A DNA stretch of 7,525 nucleotides, taken from Bacillota bacterium. GTDB lineage: Bacteria; Bacillota; Clostridia; Oscillospirales; Ruminococcaceae. Location of the stretch: NCBI GenBank assembly GCA_023458875.1, contig JAEWXO010000087.1, positions 1 through 7,525 of the forward strand. Reading direction: 5' to 3'. Under the pieces are notes generated by a model. The model worked only from the letters and a program-made list of their open reading frames with translations. It had not been told where the DNA came from and did no database searches. Made by a program: the position numbers and the translations under genes. This document shows positions 6,867 to 7,525 of the stretch, in pieces. Positions within the stretch are counted from its first letter, which is position 1, and the number at the start of each line of letters is the position of its first letter.

Positions 6867-6897
6867 TCGTATGTAAATTGTATGTTTTGCCATACGA
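6867..6897. repeat. Second inverted repeat with GTATG/CATAC arms
   Basis: TCGTATG (6867-6873) and CATACGA (6891-6897) form 7-bp arms around a 17-base loop that contains a further GTATG. Together with the neighbouring palindrome at 6836-6854 it makes the DNA between the small ORF and the DUF6483-like gene unusually rich in short symmetry. This suggests regulation or RNA structure, but no partner is identified. Confidence 0.35.
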
Positions 6898-6946
6898 GCA
6901 GATGTCTTATTTCGATAACAAAAACCTGGTATAACTTCGGTTACAG

Positions 6947-7060
6947 TTAAAATTTCAACAGTAGCATTGCTCCTATTATCAAGCCAAGAATGAAGCCTGC
7001 CTTAATTAATGACGGAACTATCTGCTGAAATGACTTTCCGAAAAAGCTGAATTCCTTCAT
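6947..7060 (-). CDS. 37-residue single-helix membrane peptide with glycine zipper
   Basis: A short ORF starting MKEFSFFGKSFQQIVPS and ending LLLKF. Residues 1-20 are amphipathic and net basic; residues 21-35 form one hydrophobic segment with glycines at 22, 26 and 30 (GxxxGxxxG), a pattern that favours helix packing or oligomerisation in membranes. A single lysine follows before the terminal phenylalanine. GGGAGG (7065-7070) sits 4 bases before the ATG, a strong though closely spaced ribosome site, which is the best evidence that it is translated. The family is not recognised. Length and design resemble small membrane toxins and membrane-protein regulators, but neither is shown. It lies 189 bp upstream of the DUF6483-like gene on the same strand. 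Confidence 0.6.
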   Translation of the reverse strand: MKEFSFFGKSFQQIVPSLIKAGFILGLIIGAMLLLKF

Positions 7061-7115
7061 TTTTCCTCCCTGTATAATTATTTTTATTTCAATATCTACA
7101 AAGTATATTTGCGTC

Positions 7116-7172
7116 CTAAGCTACAACCATTTTCGCCTTATACATGGATACCTTACATGTTAAACATTCCAA
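7116..7172 (-). CDS. Possible 18-residue micro-ORF with a CxxC motif
   Basis: Starting at TTG (7172-7170), this frame reads MECLTCKVSMYKAKMVVA and ends with TAG. AGAGGAGG (7188-7181) lies 8 bases upstream at ideal spacing. The CxxC at residues 3-6 recalls the start of small zinc-ribbon proteins, so it may be a leader peptide, a genuine microprotein or the remnant of a longer zinc-finger gene. A competing ATG (7168-7166) at a longer spacing gives only four codons. The evidence is essentially the ribosome site. Confidence 0.25.
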   Translation of the reverse strand: MECLTCKVSMYKAKMVVA

Positions 7173-7180
7173 AGAAATGA

Positions 7181-7188
7181 CCTCCTCT
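7181..7188 (-). promoter_or_regulatory. Strong Shine-Dalgarno sequence without an obvious large gene
   Basis: AGAGGAGG on the minus strand is among the best anti-16S matches in the window, yet the only frames it can serve are the 18-codon TTG ORF or a 4-codon ATG ORF. It argues that something short is or was translated here. Confidence 0.4.
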
Positions 7189-7207
7189 GATCTGAAAATT
7201 TAATTAC

Positions 7208-7235
7208 ATTTTATTTAATTCATCGATGAAAGCAA
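7208..7235 (-). promoter_or_regulatory. Candidate promoter for the small-ORF region
   Basis: Minus strand TTGCTT (7235-7230), 16-base spacer, TAAAAT (7213-7208). Predicted transcription would begin near 7201, about 13-20 bases before the ribosome site at 7188-7181. The spacer and the last -35 base hold the perfect 12-bp palindrome TTCATCGATGAA (7219-7230), a plausible repressor site. In this AT-rich DNA such hexamers occur by chance, so confidence is low. Confidence 0.3.
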
Positions 7236-7387
7236 AAACAAGGTCCGGTCAATAATAAATTAGAATTTCACCGATTTAAAAGTATAACTTTTTATTGGCA
7301 ATACCATTTATTTTATCTGCTTTATTTCTCACAACAGATATAATAGGATGCTCATTTGCGTATTTTTATTTTAAAATACAGCCAAGT
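7236..7387. other. AT-rich intergenic DNA with nothing recognised
   Basis: No open frame with a ribosome site, no tRNA-like fold and no long repeat is visible. A small A/T-rich stem (AAAAG/CTTTT around 7279-7293) is the only symmetry noted and is too weak to call a terminator. Confidence 0.5.
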
Positions 7388-7398
7388 CTTTACTTATT
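7388..7398. repeat. Candidate target-site duplication, left copy
   Basis: CTTTACTTATT directly abuts the terminal inverted repeat starting at 7399 and matches 128-138 at 10 of 11 bases in direct orientation. It is meaningful only if the window ends are joined, or if both flanking elements derive from one insertion. Confidence 0.45.
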
Positions 7399-7525
7399 AT
7401 CTCAAACTTCGCACATCAAAAATAATTTCACATCTTGAAAATTCAAGGGTTCTCACAGTATAAAATAGCTTTTAATCGACAAACCACGTAGCATAACGGA
7501 ACGCATAAATGCGTTCCCTACATTG
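7399..7525. repeat. MITE-like palindromic element, left-hand part
   Basis: It begins with ATCTCAAACTTCGCA (7399-7413), the exact inverted partner of 113-127. It contains the matching AATTTCAC (7424-7431) and a small hairpin CTTGAA/TTCAAG (7434-7447), and runs into the 63 bases repeated at the window start. The element is cut by the window end in its first 26-bp hairpin unit; the missing half is supplied by positions 64-127. Confidence 0.7.
7463..7525. repeat. Terminal direct repeat, right copy
   Basis: Identical to positions 1-63 over its whole length and flush with the window end. See the left copy for interpretation. Confidence 0.95.

Noticed and set aside
7102..7107. TATACT on the minus strand as a -10 box for the 37-residue peptide
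   Set aside because: No acceptable -35 hexamer lies 16-18 bases upstream; the closest, TTGTAG, is only 13 bases away.
1..7525. Autonomous plasmid
   Set aside because: Circularity is possible, but no replication initiator, partition or mobilisation gene, iteron array or recognisable origin is visible.

Overview
The window looks like a low-GC Gram-positive genome, most likely a gut-type member of the Clostridia (Ruminococcaceae or Lachnospiraceae). The reasons are AT-rich intergenic DNA, strong purine-rich ribosome sites, a DUF6483-type small protein, and a GTAGGGAACGGAT-type palindromic repeat of a kind I associate with such genomes. The taxonomic call is an inference. All supported genes lie on the minus strand, so transcription runs from high to low coordinates.

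Layout in transcription order. Positions 7398 to 6758 are mostly non-coding, but hold a candidate promoter with a palindrome in its spacer, an 18-codon micro-ORF behind a strong Shine-Dalgarno site, and a convincing 37-residue single-helix membrane peptide (7060 to 6947). Next comes a 126-residue DUF6483-like protein (6757 to 6377), followed by a hairpin that may terminate it. A near-consensus sigma-A promoter (6159 to 6131) then drives three tightly packed genes: a TerB-N/TerB-C protein, a BrxD-like P-loop ATPase and a BrxHI/Lhr-like DEAD/DEAH helicase. This set and order match the Shango anti-phage defence system (SngA, SngB, SngC). After a 74-bp gap comes trmO (tsaA), a tRNA-Thr t6A37 methyltransferase, which is probably a housekeeping gene.

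Both ends carry pieces of one repeat. Positions 1-63 are identical to 7463-7525. If the ends are joined through that overlap, the junction forms a single 191-bp MITE-like element. It has perfect 15-bp terminal inverted repeats, an internal pair of inverted hairpins, and an 11-bp flanking direct repeat matching at 10 of 11 positions. The window is therefore either a complete circular sequence of 7462 bp or an island bounded by two direct copies of the element. No replication, mobilisation, integrase or transposase gene is visible, so an autonomous plasmid is not supported by gene content.

The central biology is the three-gene defence operon: a TerB-family partner, an ATPase and a helicase, made from one strong promoter with ATGA-type translational coupling between the first two genes. 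The small membrane peptide and micro-ORF upstream are the least explained coding features. The joined-end element is the most unusual structural feature.
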